Assembly: GCF_008973465.1 (NCBI RefSeq)
Contig: NZ_WBXN01000002.1
Span: forward strand, 1 to 49,440
DNA: 49,440 bases
Origin: Streptomyces sp. SS1-1
Lineage (GTDB): Bacteria > Actinomycetota > Actinomycetes > Streptomycetales > Streptomycetaceae
Reading direction: 5' to 3'
The notes under the pieces are model-generated. The model saw nothing but the letters and a program-made list of their open reading frames with translations. It was not told the origin of the DNA and did not search any database. Made by a program: the position numbers and the translations under genes. Shown in pieces: positions 8,732 to 16,402 of this stretch; position 1 is the first letter of the stretch; the number at the start of each line of letters is the position of its first letter.

Positions 8732-9811
8732 TCAGGACGTGGTGCGGTCGGCGGACTGGCCACCGCGCAGAAGGCCGATCAGCGCAGCCGTATCGATCCT
8801 GGACGCGCCCTCGCGGCGCGGCCTGGCCTCAGACGCGCACCGCGGGCAGTCGTCAGCCGGGAACGCCCCCCCGCCGTGGCCGGGCTTGACGCACATTTCC
8901 CGGCGCTTGCCGGGAGCAGCAGCCGGGCGCTGCCCAGGCAGCGGAACCCGGGAGGCTTCCGCGTGCTTGACCAAGTCCTTCCAGTCCGGCCGTGCGGCCA
9001 TCTCCCGGGCCCGGTCGGCGATCCACTCAGCTGGCAGCCCTGCGGCCAGCAGTTGCAGAGCTTGCTCCCGCAGGGCCAAGCGGCGGCCGTTGAGTAGCGG
9101 CCGTCCCAGAGCCTCGCTGTACGCGGCGAGAACCACGTCTGCGTCGTCCTGACCCGCACGGTCGACGGCGCTCCCGCCTGTTGCTTGTTCCGGCGCAGCC
9201 GTCTCTCTCTCTCGCCTGTGGGACTGCCGTGACGGCTGGAAGGCGAACGCGTCAGCGGGGACAGAGAAGAGAGAGTTCAAATCCTTAGAACTATTGGTGC
9301 TCGATTTGAACACCCGTGAGAGATCGATTTGAACACCCGTAGCGGGCTCTTCCGGCTGCGGGTGTTCAAATCGAGCACCCGCTGACCTGCGCTTTTTCGG
9401 CGGGTGCTCAGATCGAGCACCCGTGGCGCGGGCCGGTTTCGACGGGTGCTCGATCTGAGCACCCGTGGATGTGACATGGCAGAGATCGTTCACGTCATGG
9501 CCGCCCGGGCAGCCCTTCTCGTGCCCGCCGGCGAGGTCGTAGACCGGCGGCCGCCGGTCCGCACGCAGGTGGCTAACCATCTTCGGATCGCCCGGAATCA
9601 GAACGCCCGCGGACTTCAGCCGGCGCAGGTGCTTGAGCACCGTGGACTCGCCCATCAGGCACTCGCCCGCCAGCGTCTCCGCCGACGCGTAGCAGCCACG
9701 CATGTCGGCATTGGTGTGGTTCGCGACGCGCACGAGCACCAGTAGCTCGCCAGAGTTGTTGCAGAGCTTGATGCCGGTTTTGTCGACCCACGTCTGCGCC
9801 TGATAGCTCAT
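8732..9811 (-). CDS. Replication initiator, Rep1-like, with internal origin
   Basis: 359 residues from ATG 9811 with AGAGGTGG upstream. N-terminal helix-turn-helix of the lambda O or RepO type (about 1-95): KTGIKLCNNSGELLVLVRVA, then SAETLAGECLMGESTVLKHL. The middle contains four degenerate copies of [ST]GAxxEHP encoded by DNA iterons (9296-9465). The C-terminus has a helical region (about 235-300) and a CVKPGH...CPRC metal-binding-like segment. It is the first gene of the leftward replication block, 72 bases ahead of the helicase. Linear plasmid pSLA2 is known to have an initiator that binds repeats in its own gene; this matches in architecture. Confidence 0.8.
   Translation of the reverse strand: MSYQAQTWVDKTGIKLCNNSGELLVLVRVANHTNADMRGCYASAETLAGECLMGESTVLKHLRRLKSAGVLIPGDPKMVSHLRADRRPPVYDLAGGHEKGCPGGHDVNDLCHVTSTGAQIEHPSKPARATGARSEHPPKKRRSAGARFEHPQPEEPATGVQIDLSRVFKSSTNSSKDLNSLFSVPADAFAFQPSRQSHRRERETAAPEQATGGSAVDRAGQDDADVVLAAYSEALGRPLLNGRRLALREQALQLLAAGLPAEWIADRAREMAARPDWKDLVKHAEASRVPLPGQRPAAAPGKRREMCVKPGHGGGAFPADDCPRCASEARPRREGASRIDTAALIGLLRGGQSADRTTS
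9296..9465. repeat. Iteron cluster, probable replication origin
   Basis: Five related sites inside the initiator gene: 9296-9317, a partial site at 9322-9340, 9358-9382, 9401-9423 and 9443-9465. The two best are near-palindromes with arms CGGGTGCTC and GAGCACCCG around a 5-base centre. Site 3 has the opposite orientation to sites 1 and 2. An AT-richer stretch (about 9270-9300) adjoins them. Together with the initiator and helicase this marks a lambda-like internal origin. Confidence 0.8.
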
Positions 9812-10201
9812 CGGGCCACCTCTGCCAGCTGGACGCCGACGGCGGCCGGAGCGGCCCACGGCATGGCCGGTGGACGCGATGGGAATGAGATCGTCCGCGT
9901 GGTCTGCGGACTGTTGAACAGGCGGTGCAAGGGTTCATCTCCCCAGGTTGGGGAGCCGTGACCAGTAGATGTGACCTACCAGGATCCCGGAGTAGTGGCG
10001 TTGCGCAATCTCTTGCGCATACTCTGGGTATAGGTGACCACGCGGGCTCTAGAGCCCACGGGCATCACCCGGCAGACGAGGTCACCTCGCTGCTCACGAC
10101 TCAAGGGTTGCGAGCTCGATTGAGTCGGACTTGGAAGCGGCTCCCGTTGTGGCGACGGGGGCCGCTTCGCATTTATGGCGGATAGGCGGGGAGGGGCATA
10201 G
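9812..10201. other. Intergenic control region upstream of the replication block
   Basis: 390 bases with no convincing gene. It holds two TTGCGCA copies 12 bp apart (10001 and 10013), a palindrome GGGCTCTAGAGCCC (10044-10057) enclosed by GGTGA/TCACC (10033-10037 and 10065-10069), palindrome GAGGTCACCTC (10078-10088), CGACTCAA/TTGAGTCG arms near 10097-10126, and a terminator hairpin. The first part probably contains the replication promoter. The rightward part could yield a short structured transcript. Confidence 0.45.
10134..10168. terminator. Hairpin terminator
   Basis: Arms GAAGCGGC and GCCGCTTC extended by CCCGT/ACGGG with one internal mismatch and a 7-base loop. It separates the replication control region from the leftward HTH gene that ends at 10202. 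Confidence 0.6.
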
Positions 10202-10474
10202 TCAGTCAGTCTCCGCGAAGAAGCCTTCGGCTGCCTCGGGATGCTTCGTAGCCCATCGCCTCAGGAGATGGGCATACGCTTCCAAGCGGTGTCGGTGCGG
10301 CTTCACGGCCCCGACTTCCCATCGGTTGAACGCGGCACGGGTGACGCCGAAGACCTTGGCCACCTCTTGCTGAGTCAAACCGTCAGCCTTACGCAGGCGT
10401 GCGCGAACCTCCGGCGGCGGCAGGATGTCCGGCCGCGCGACAAGCGCATCGACTGCATCAAGCAGTTCAGACAC
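10202..10474 (-). CDS. Small XRE regulator resembling the Tap N-terminus
   Basis: 90 residues from GTG 10474 preceded by GAGAGGGGG. Nearly all of it is one helix-turn-helix domain: LTQQEVAKVFGVTRAAFNRW (about 33-52). Its opening, LLDAVDALVARPDILPPPEV, follows the same plan as the Tap-like protein at 5748-7277. It could therefore be a freestanding paralogue of that domain. It is divergent from the HAD gene at 10544, with a 69-base shared promoter gap, so autoregulation and control of that cassette are plausible. Confidence 0.8.
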   Translation of the reverse strand: MSELLDAVDALVARPDILPPPEVRARLRKADGLTQQEVAKVFGVTRAAFNRWEVGAVKPHRHRLEAYAHLLRRWATKHPEAAEGFFAETD

Positions 10475-10543
10475 CAATCCCCCTCTCTTCACGTGATCCG
10501 AAACTATACACAACCCTTGACTGATTGCAGGGGAGTTGGTGCT

Positions 10544-11224
10544 GTGTCCCCAAAGATCCGTCAGGTTAGTGTCAACGCTGTGAGCCTCGCCCTTTTCGAC
10601 CTGGACGGCACGCTGGTCGATCGCCAGTCGGCCTTCGTCGACGCCGTGGCCGCCTTCTGCCAGGCGCACCGATTCGGCCCCGAGATCGAAGCCTGGCTCC
10701 TCGCAGAACTCGCCGACCGGGCAAACGCAGCCGACTTCTCCCGCTTGCGCCAGGCGTTCACCCTGACTGAACCGGCAACAGAACTCTGGCAGGCATACGG
10801 CCACTGCATAGCGGGTGCCGTCTCGTGCCGTCCGACTGTCGTAGAGGGCGTGGCGCGACTTCGTGCAGTCGGCTGGACGGTCGGCATCGTCACCAACGGG
10901 GCCTCCGACATTCAGCGCGCCAAGCTCGCTGCCACCGGCCTCGTCGGCCTGGTCGACGGCGTCGCGGTCTCCGGCGATCACGAGATTCGCAAGCCGGACC
11001 CGCGACTCTTCGAACTCGCAGCCTCCCGTTGCGGCGTTAGCCTCGCAGACGGCGGCTGGATGGTCGGCGACAACCCGGCCGGGGATATCGGCGGCGGCCA
11101 CCGGGTCGGCCTGAGCACCATCTGGCTGCGCGGCCGCCCGTGGCCCGACGGACTCCCCGCCGCGGATCACGTCGTCGGCGACGTCACCGACGCCATCACC
11201 ATCCTGCTCGCAGAGACGGAGTAG
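10544..11224 (+). CDS. HAD-family phosphatase-like hydrolase
   Basis: 226 residues from GTG 10544 with GGGGAG upstream; a GTG at 10580 is the alternative. HAD motifs are complete: I LALFDLDGTLVD, II VGIVTNGA, III KPDPRLFE, IV MVGDNPAGDIGGG. The cap is helical and follows motif I, as in phosphoglycolate-phosphatase-like members. Such enzymes remove phosphate from small molecules; the substrate is not predictable. Only 4 bases separate it from the dehydrogenase gene, so the two are co-transcribed. Confidence 0.9.
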   Translation: MSPKIRQVSVNAVSLALFDLDGTLVDRQSAFVDAVAAFCQAHRFGPEIEAWLLAELADRANAADFSRLRQAFTLTEPATELWQAYGHCIAGAVSCRPTVVEGVARLRAVGWTVGIVTNGASDIQRAKLAATGLVGLVDGVAVSGDHEIRKPDPRLFELAASRCGVSLADGGWMVGDNPAGDIGGGHRVGLSTIWLRGRPWPDGLPAADHVVGDVTDAITILLAETE

Positions 11225-11228
11225 CACC

Positions 11229-12068
11229 GTGGACCAGCCGACCGTCGGCATCCTCCACCCCGGCAGCATGGGCGCCGCCGTCGCAGCCTGCGCCGCGACC
11301 AACGCAGCCGACGTCCTGTGGTGCGAGGCCGGGCGCAGCTCCGCATCCGTGGAGCGCGCCGCGCAGGCCGGGCTGACACCTGTGGCTACGCTGGCCGAGC
11401 TGTTGGACCGCAGCGACATCGTCATCAGCCTCTGCCCACCGGCTTCTGCCGAGGAACTGGCCCACGACGTCGCCGGGCACCGCTTCGCCGGTGTGTACGT
11501 GGAGGCGAACGCCATCAACCCCGAGCGATCAACGCGGATCGCCGCGCTGCTTGAACCGGTCGCGATCGTCGTCGACGGTGGCGTTGTCGGCTCCCCGCCG
11601 GTCGGTGGCAAGACACCGGCCCTGTACCTGTCCGGCCCGGCCGGCGCGATCGAGCGCATCGAGGCGCTGTTCGTGGGCACCGCCGTCCGGACGGTCGTAC
11701 TGGGCACGGACATCGGGAAGGCGTCCGCGTTGAAGCTGGCGTACGCCAGCTTCCAAAAGACGTCGCGGGTGCTGGTGGCGCTCGCGGTCGGCATGGCGCG
11801 GGAGCACGGCGTCGACCAGGAGCTCATCGAGGTCGCCTCGCGGCGCGCTGACTCGTACCTGTCCGAGCGGCAGTATGTCGCCAAGACTGCGGCCCGCGCT
11901 TGGCGCTGGGGCCCGGAGCTGGAGGAAGCTGCCGACACGCTCGCGGCCGCCGGCCTCCCACCGGAGATGCTGCGAGCGGCCGCGTCCACACTGGCACGGT
12001 GGCACGACACCAAGGACGACAGCTCGCTCACGCTCGCCGACGCCTTGGACCGACTCGCCCATCCATAG
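11229..12068 (+). CDS. NAD(P)-binding dehydrogenase, 6-phosphogluconate/hydroxyisobutyrate type
   Basis: 279 residues, GTG start directly after the HAD stop. N-terminal Rossmann domain VGILHPGSMGAAVAA (about 6-20). The GSMG pattern is normal for the beta-hydroxyacid dehydrogenase superfamily. The active-site strand DGGVVGSPPVGG and the Lys helix GKASALKLAYASFQK follow. The C-terminal helices recall DUF1932-type members. It is predicted to oxidise or reduce an unidentified hydroxy acid. It converges on the kinase operon, with 7 bases between stop codons. Confidence 0.85.
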   Translation: MDQPTVGILHPGSMGAAVAACAATNAADVLWCEAGRSSASVERAAQAGLTPVATLAELLDRSDIVISLCPPASAEELAHDVAGHRFAGVYVEANAINPERSTRIAALLEPVAIVVDGGVVGSPPVGGKTPALYLSGPAGAIERIEALFVGTAVRTVVLGTDIGKASALKLAYASFQKTSRVLVALAVGMAREHGVDQELIEVASRRADSYLSERQYVAKTAARAWRWGPELEEAADTLAAAGLPPEMLRAAASTLARWHDTKDDSSLTLADALDRLAHP

Positions 12069-12075
12069 CCCGCAC

Positions 12076-12645
12076 TCACAGCGTCGCCGCCCCCGTCCGC
12101 TGCGCCAGCAGCTGGTGGATAAGTCGCGCTGCGTCCTGCGGAGATGCTGCCGTGGTGTCCACCGTCAGGTCCCAGACCATGCCTGGATGCGCGTCCAAGT
12201 CCACGCGGGTCGCGTCCCACGCCGCCAGGCGCGCCGCGGTATCGCTGTCGCCGCGCTCTGCCGACCGCTGCTCGGTCACCTCGCGCGGGCACCACAACAG
12301 CACCACCGACCAGTCGGCCGGGTATCCGTTGACCAGAGCCCGGATGCCGTCAATTTGCCCAAGGTGCACCACAGGCACCCCGACCGTGAACGCGGCATCG
12401 ACGCCGGGCCGGTCGATCGCGTACGTGTTGCCGTACCGGGCGTTTGCGTAGACGACGTCGCCCGCAGCCTCGAATTTGCGCAGTTGCTCCGCTGTGCCCA
12501 TCCGGTAGCCGGCGGCCTTGCCTGTTCCGACCTTGAGCCGCGCGAACTGTGTGTACTTAGAGTTGAGTTTGCTGAGAGCGGTGGTGACAGTGTCCTTGCC
12601 CGATGCTGGCGGGCCGTAGAGGATCACGCCTTGCTTCTCCGTCAT
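12076..12645 (-). CDS. P-loop kinase, guanylate-kinase-like
   Basis: 189 residues. Walker A GPPASGKDT near residues 11-19. The plan RMGTAEQLRKFEAAGDVVYANARYGNTYAI is like the GMP-binding segment of guanylate kinases, which has a Tyr-Gly-x-x-Tyr-type stretch. It would phosphorylate a nucleotide or small metabolite. Its ATG overlaps the stop of the upstream XRE-kinase gene (ATGA), so the two are translationally coupled. The substrate is unknown. Confidence 0.75.
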   Translation of the reverse strand: MTEKQGVILYGPPASGKDTVTTALSKLNSKYTQFARLKVGTGKAAGYRMGTAEQLRKFEAAGDVVYANARYGNTYAIDRPGVDAAFTVGVPVVHLGQIDGIRALVNGYPADWSVVLLWCPREVTEQRSAERGDSDTAARLAAWDATRVDLDAHPGMVWDLTVDTTAASPQDAARLIHQLLAQRTGAATL

Positions 12646-13655
12646 CCGTACATCGCCCCCATCGCCTGCCGGGCCTGGTCCGCAAGCGTCACCGCGGTTC
12701 CCAGCCGGTTGTCGACGACCAGGTGTGGCACCGCTGGGCGCAGGCCAAGGTCGATGGTCGTCATGTACTCATCCCACCGCTGAAGCTTCCACGCGTCCCG
12801 GGCCGCTGAGCGGAATCCGATGTACTCGCGCATCGACTCCTCGTCGCAGCGAACCCACACCGGGAACACATCGACACCCATCGAGCCCGCGCGGTTGGCC
12901 AAGCGCTGCATCCAGTCCGGGTCGGTCATCTCGGAGATGAACGGCGCGGTCAACACCGTGGAGATACCGCACTTGATGTTGGCCATGGCCGACTGCATCA
13001 GGCAGTCGTACTCCACGGGCCGAACCTGTTCACGGTAGAGCTTGGTGTGCCGGTCGTTCGCGTCGCCGCCCAGCGCGACGAGGAGACGCTCCACCAGCGG
13101 GCGGGTGAGCGGGTCCTTGTCGAGCAGCGGCCAGCCGGTGAGCTGAACGAAGAAGCGGGCGAGCTCCGTCTTACCGCTGCCAGCGAAGCCGCCGACCAGG
13201 ATGAGTACAGGACGGTGGGGATCGCCGCCCGTGTGCCGGCGCTTCCAGGCGTCGATGATCCGCTGCTGCAGGTCGAAGTGGTCGGCTTCCCCGGAGCCCG
13301 GCGCGATGCGATGAATAGCCCGCTCAACCGCCAAGACATGCGAGCCGTTAAGGCGGTCATCCATCGGCGTGAGCTTGAACGACGTCTCCTCACCAGGCAG
13401 GGCGGTGCGGAAGCCCAAGTCGGGCTCGGTGGCCCGGTACAGAAGACAGTAAGCGCGCCGGTAGTGAGGACCGGGATACACCTCGCCCTGCTCGTGCTGC
13501 CAGAGAGTCTGAGGATTCGCGGCGGGAATGCCCTTCAGCTTGGCCTGCTCAGCAACCTGACGGAGGCGCTCACCGGCCTTCTCCAGGGTCAGCCCGTGAG
13601 CCTCACGCTGCTCGCGCAGCTTGTCCGGACGCCAGCCCGCTCGGTGCTTTCCCAC
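12642..13655 (-). CDS. XRE-kinase fusion protein
   Basis: 337 residues from GTG 13655, chosen because GGAGGGG lies seven bases upstream; the ATG at 13679 lacks a ribosome site. N-terminal XRE-like HTH (about 8-70) including NPQTLWQHEQGEVYPGPHYR. C-terminal AAA_33-type P-loop kinase with Walker A GGFAGSGKTELAR (about 155) and catalytic-type residues in PVWVRCDEESMREY. The combination suggests a kinase that senses its substrate and regulates its own operon. Zeta-toxin-like chemistry cannot be excluded, but no antitoxin is visible. Confidence 0.75.
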   Translation of the reverse strand: MGKHRAGWRPDKLREQREAHGLTLEKAGERLRQVAEQAKLKGIPAANPQTLWQHEQGEVYPGPHYRRAYCLLYRATEPDLGFRTALPGEETSFKLTPMDDRLNGSHVLAVERAIHRIAPGSGEADHFDLQQRIIDAWKRRHTGGDPHRPVLILVGGFAGSGKTELARFFVQLTGWPLLDKDPLTRPLVERLLVALGGDANDRHTKLYREQVRPVEYDCLMQSAMANIKCGISTVLTAPFISEMTDPDWMQRLANRAGSMGVDVFPVWVRCDEESMREYIGFRSAARDAWKLQRWDEYMTTIDLGLRPAVPHLVVDNRLGTAVTLADQARQAMGAMYG

Positions 13656-13920
13656 CCTGTGCCCCTCCGTGATCGCCATGGCCGTGAGCCTAGAGCTGGC
13701 CCCGCAAATCCCATGTGTACGCGGATGTTGAAAACCCGTGAACCCAGGTGTGCACGAGCTTCGACAAGCCGCTGTGATGTCCCGTTCCGCTCTCCCCGGA
13801 TGTGATGGCTCCCACAAGAAGAGCAGGTCGAGGGGGCAGAGCGCAGTGAACGGTAAACCCAAGAGCGAGGGTCTTGGTGGGCAATCTCAGCGGATGGCAG
13901 CAGGCGACGAGGTGTCGGAC

Positions 13921-14670
13921 TCACCCGTTACCTCCGTGCCACATGCCTGGACGGAGAATGTCTTCCCAGACCTCCAGCGGTCCGTCCTCGTCGGAGTAGA
14001 CGGTGCGCAGGACGAGGACAGGCACCGGCACATCTGCAGGAATGTCGATTCCGAATTCCTCAAGTTCGTTGGTGGATGCCAGACGGGCGGTGCTTTGCTC
14101 CGGGCCCGCGATGACCTGCTTGCCGGTGCGCTCGGTGTACAGATCATGTCGAAACTTTGGCATTGGACTGGCATCGAGCAACTCAGGCAGCGACTCCAGC
14201 GCTCGAATATGGATGACGTTCAACGCCAACACGGTGGGCTTGCCGTCTCGCATGAACGTACGCCGTCGAAACACGATCTCGTCATAGAGCTCGATGCCGA
14301 GCAGGTTCGCAACTTCCGAGTCGGCACAGGAGCGCAGATCGGAGCGCGAGTTCACGTAGGTCTCCCGAGGCGCCAGAGGGCGGCCAGTGCGACGCAGCCG
14401 CTCCAAGCGAGCAGCGCCCGTCACGACCGTCGGCGGCGTTTCCGTTGGCCCCAGGACCGTGGTCCCGCTGCCTTGCGTGGTGCGTACGAGCCCTTCGGCC
14501 TCCAGGGCCTGATAGGCGCGGTGAACGGTCGCAGTGGCCCCCTTCCCCGCTTCGACCTGGGCTTGGACCGACGGGAGACGCTCTCCAGGCGCGTATACCC
14601 CTTCGTCGATCTGTGCCGCGATCTCGTCGGCGATCTGACGCCACTTCGGCAGTTGCTTGGGCGGGGGCAT
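13921..14670 (-). CDS. GntR-family repressor with UTRA domain
   Basis: 249 residues, ATG with AAGGAG six bases upstream. Winged helix at about 5-75 (KWRQIADEIAAQIDEGVYAPG, then LPSVQAQVEAGKGATATVHR) and a UTRA effector domain (about 95-245). GntR proteins such as KorSA control transfer in Streptomyces elements like pSAM2. Here the gene faces away from the transfer region, with a paired CTTCTAGAAG operator between, so it is the likely repressor of both itself and the rightward operon. Confidence 0.9.
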   Translation of the reverse strand: MPPPKQLPKWRQIADEIAAQIDEGVYAPGERLPSVQAQVEAGKGATATVHRAYQALEAEGLVRTTQGSGTTVLGPTETPPTVVTGAARLERLRRTGRPLAPRETYVNSRSDLRSCADSEVANLLGIELYDEIVFRRRTFMRDGKPTVLALNVIHIRALESLPELLDASPMPKFRHDLYTERTGKQVIAGPEQSTARLASTNELEEFGIDIPADVPVPVLVLRTVYSDEDGPLEVWEDILRPGMWHGGNG

Positions 14671-14705
14671 CGCGACTCCTTCGGGTTGATGGCACCAGTG
14701 AACCC

Positions 14706-14737
14706 CTTCTAGAAGACCTTGACAAGTCTTCTAGAAG
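14706..14737. promoter_or_regulatory. Paired GntR operator
   Basis: Two copies of the 10-bp palindrome CTTCTAGAAG at 14706-14715 and 14728-14737, centres 22 bp apart (two helical turns). They sit within a larger inverted repeat with arms of 16 bp (one mismatch). A TTGACA lies between them at 14719-14724. This fits cooperative repression of divergent promoters by the adjacent GntR protein. Confidence 0.75.
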
Positions 14738-14999
14738 GGTTCATGGTCGTACTCGTGCAGTTCGTCGCCTCGCAAGGGACGCCCTGACAGCACGACTGCA
14801 AGACCGCAGGAAGTTGTCCGCCTCGCAAGAGGGGGCCGGGATGTGGCACCAACAAACTCCCGGGTTCTCGACTCCCTGCATGTACGTCGCAGCGCTATGC
14901 GCTGTCCGTCCTCCAGGACGCCGGGCTTCCGGTGCGCCTGGTGGGTGGAGAGAGCACCGCGACGCAGCCCGTACCCCTCCGCACGCAAGGAGATTCCGC
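14738..14999 (+). other. Leader region with possible gene remnant
   Basis: 262 bases between the operator and the first transfer-region gene. One frame is open from 14788 to a TGA at 15001-15003 that overlaps the next ATG. It ends YALSVLQDAGLPVRLVGG and then GESTATQPVP, which looks protein-like, but no ATG or early GTG start is present in that frame. It may be a decayed reading frame or an untranslated leader. Confidence 0.3.
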
Positions 15000-15569
15000 A
15001 TGACCATCACGTCCGCGATGCCCAAGGCCAAGGAGCGGAAGCGCCGGATCCGGACGAAGCGGGTCAGCAGCCTCCCCGCCATCAAGCTCTCGCAGCTCCG
15101 GCCGTCGCACATCGACCTCCGCAACCCGCTCAAGGCCGTCCTGGTCTGCGTGGACTGCGGGACCTGGGTGCCCATCACCGGCATGCAGGGCACGGTTCAG
15201 AAGCTGGTCCCGCACCACACCGGCAAGGCCTACGTTGACGCCGCAATCCGCTGCCGGAGCAGCAACCGCCGTGTTGAGTTCGACATGACGATTCCCGAGT
15301 GGTGCCGGGCCTTGACCGACGCGGTCAAGGAAGCCTCCAGCCGCCAGTCCACCGCGGTGCTGCCCAAGGCATTCAGCCCGCAGACCGACCGGACCCTGCG
15401 GGCTCGTGCCGAGCGCACGCCGGCCGGACGCCGGGCCGATTGGAATGCGGTGCTGCCCCGCGTGGCCGACACGGACAAGAACCGCCGCTCGATCCCCGCC
15501 GGTGACGCTCCCACGGAGGGCCCCGCGGTCCCGCTGGACACGCTCCGCCCCCAGCGCCCCGCGCGCTGA
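15000..15569 (+). CDS. Plasmid-type protein with CxxC, unknown function
   Basis: 189 residues, ATG at 15000 with AAGGAG nine bases upstream. The basic N-terminus (KAKERKRRIRTKRVSS) is followed by LVCVDCGTWVPITGMQGTVQ, whose single CxxC could bind metal or nucleic acid, then HHTGKAYVDAAIRCRSSNRR. The C-terminal third is basic and probably disordered. It is the first clear gene of the rightward region and so likely under the GntR operator. No recognised domain. Confidence 0.75.
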   Translation: MTITSAMPKAKERKRRIRTKRVSSLPAIKLSQLRPSHIDLRNPLKAVLVCVDCGTWVPITGMQGTVQKLVPHHTGKAYVDAAIRCRSSNRRVEFDMTIPEWCRALTDAVKEASSRQSTAVLPKAFSPQTDRTLRARAERTPAGRRADWNAVLPRVADTDKNRRSIPAGDAPTEGPAVPLDTLRPQRPAR

Positions 15570-15661
15570 ACCCTGCACGAACCGCCACGGCCCTGGCCAT
15601 CCCGCGATTGAGGAGGCCCGGGCCGTGGCTGCTCGTACACGGAGACAAGGAGGGACTTCGC

Positions 15662-15826
15662 ATGGCTATCCCTACTGATCCGCGTACCCCCCAACAGCGC
15701 GTCGCCGTCCGACTGGAAGCGGCTCACCGGCAGCTGACCAAACCGGGCTTGAGCCGCCGTGACCGCGCTCGGGTCGCTGACCGCATTCACCAGATGAAGC
15801 AGGAAGCCAGCGACCTCGGTCACTGA
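15662..15826 (+). CDS. Small basic helical protein
   Basis: 54 residues from ATG 15662, with AAGGAGGG nine bases upstream. Predicted helical throughout: QQRVAVRLEAAHRQLTKPGL and RRDRARVADRIHQMKQEASD. Function unknown; it is ahead of a terminator and follows the CxxC protein gene by 92 bases. Confidence 0.7.
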   Translation: MAIPTDPRTPQQRVAVRLEAAHRQLTKPGLSRRDRARVADRIHQMKQEASDLGH

Positions 15827-15908
15827 CCTTGCAGCCTGCGCTGCCCGTCGGCCACCACGCTCTCCGGGGTGATGACCGGTGGAGTGCGCAGGACGCACTC
15901 ACGCGACG

Positions 15909-15936
15909 AACCCCCAGGGATGCCGCCCTGGGGGTT
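15909..15936 (+). terminator. Hairpin terminator
   Basis: Arms AACCCCCAGGG and CCCTGGGGGTT (11 bp, 6-base loop) followed by CTTGTC. Ends the first small transcription unit. Confidence 0.7.
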
Positions 15937-15974
15937 CTTGTCGCAGGTCACCCTGATGGAAGGACTCGACCTAC

Positions 15975-16388
15975 ATGACCAGCATGACACTCCCGGCGCG
16001 TGCCGAGACCCGCCCGCCGCTGCCGATTCGTCCAACCCCGCACGAGCGGGACGGCCGCCAGGGCGGCGCGGGCACGGGACGTCCGCACCCGCAGCAGTAC
16101 ATGACAGCACGCCGCAGCGCCGCCGACCTGGCGCGTGTGGAGAACGAGATCGGCCCCCGCCTCTCTGGCGCGATCTACCAGAACGTGGACGGGCGTTTCG
16201 AAGTTCTGGCAGTGGTCACCGACCCTGCCGACGCCGCAGCGCTGCTGCGCCGCGACAGTGCCCGGTGGGCGGTCATCGTCCGGGACACCCTGCGCCCGGA
16301 CGGGCAGCCGTTCGCGGTCGGTTCGGTGTGGACGACATCGGACTACCTGATCCGTCCCGCCAGGACGGCGTACGCGCCGGCGGCCTGA
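15975..16388 (+). CDS. Unknown transfer-region protein
   Basis: 137 residues from ATG 15975 with GGAAGGA upstream. The first 45 residues are Pro/Arg-rich. The rest looks folded: RVENEIGPRLSGAIYQNVDG, RFEVLAVVTDPADAAALLRR, then WAVIVRDTLRPDG. No catalytic motif. It lies between hairpins, apparently as its own unit. Confidence 0.65.
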   Translation: MTSMTLPARAETRPPLPIRPTPHERDGRQGGAGTGRPHPQQYMTARRSAADLARVENEIGPRLSGAIYQNVDGRFEVLAVVTDPADAAALLRRDSARWAVIVRDTLRPDGQPFAVGSVWTTSDYLIRPARTAYAPAA

Positions 16389-16402
16389 CGATCCGCCACG
16401 GT

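Noticed and set aside
7442..9097. Long rightward open frame opposite the helicase and initiator
   Set aside because: High-GC antisense shadow: no ribosome site, Gly/Ala/Asp-rich filler and full overlap with a clear DnaB gene.
10030..10070. tRNA-like arm with CTA in its loop, a possible amber suppressor matching the TAG at 36954
   Set aside because: The stem gives a 6-base rather than 7-base loop, there is no T-arm of the GGTTCGA type and no acceptor stem can be drawn.
10475..12295. Long leftward frame continuing upstream of the small HTH gene
   Set aside because: Antisense to the HAD and dehydrogenase genes, which have complete motifs. Only the last 90 residues from GTG 10474 look real.
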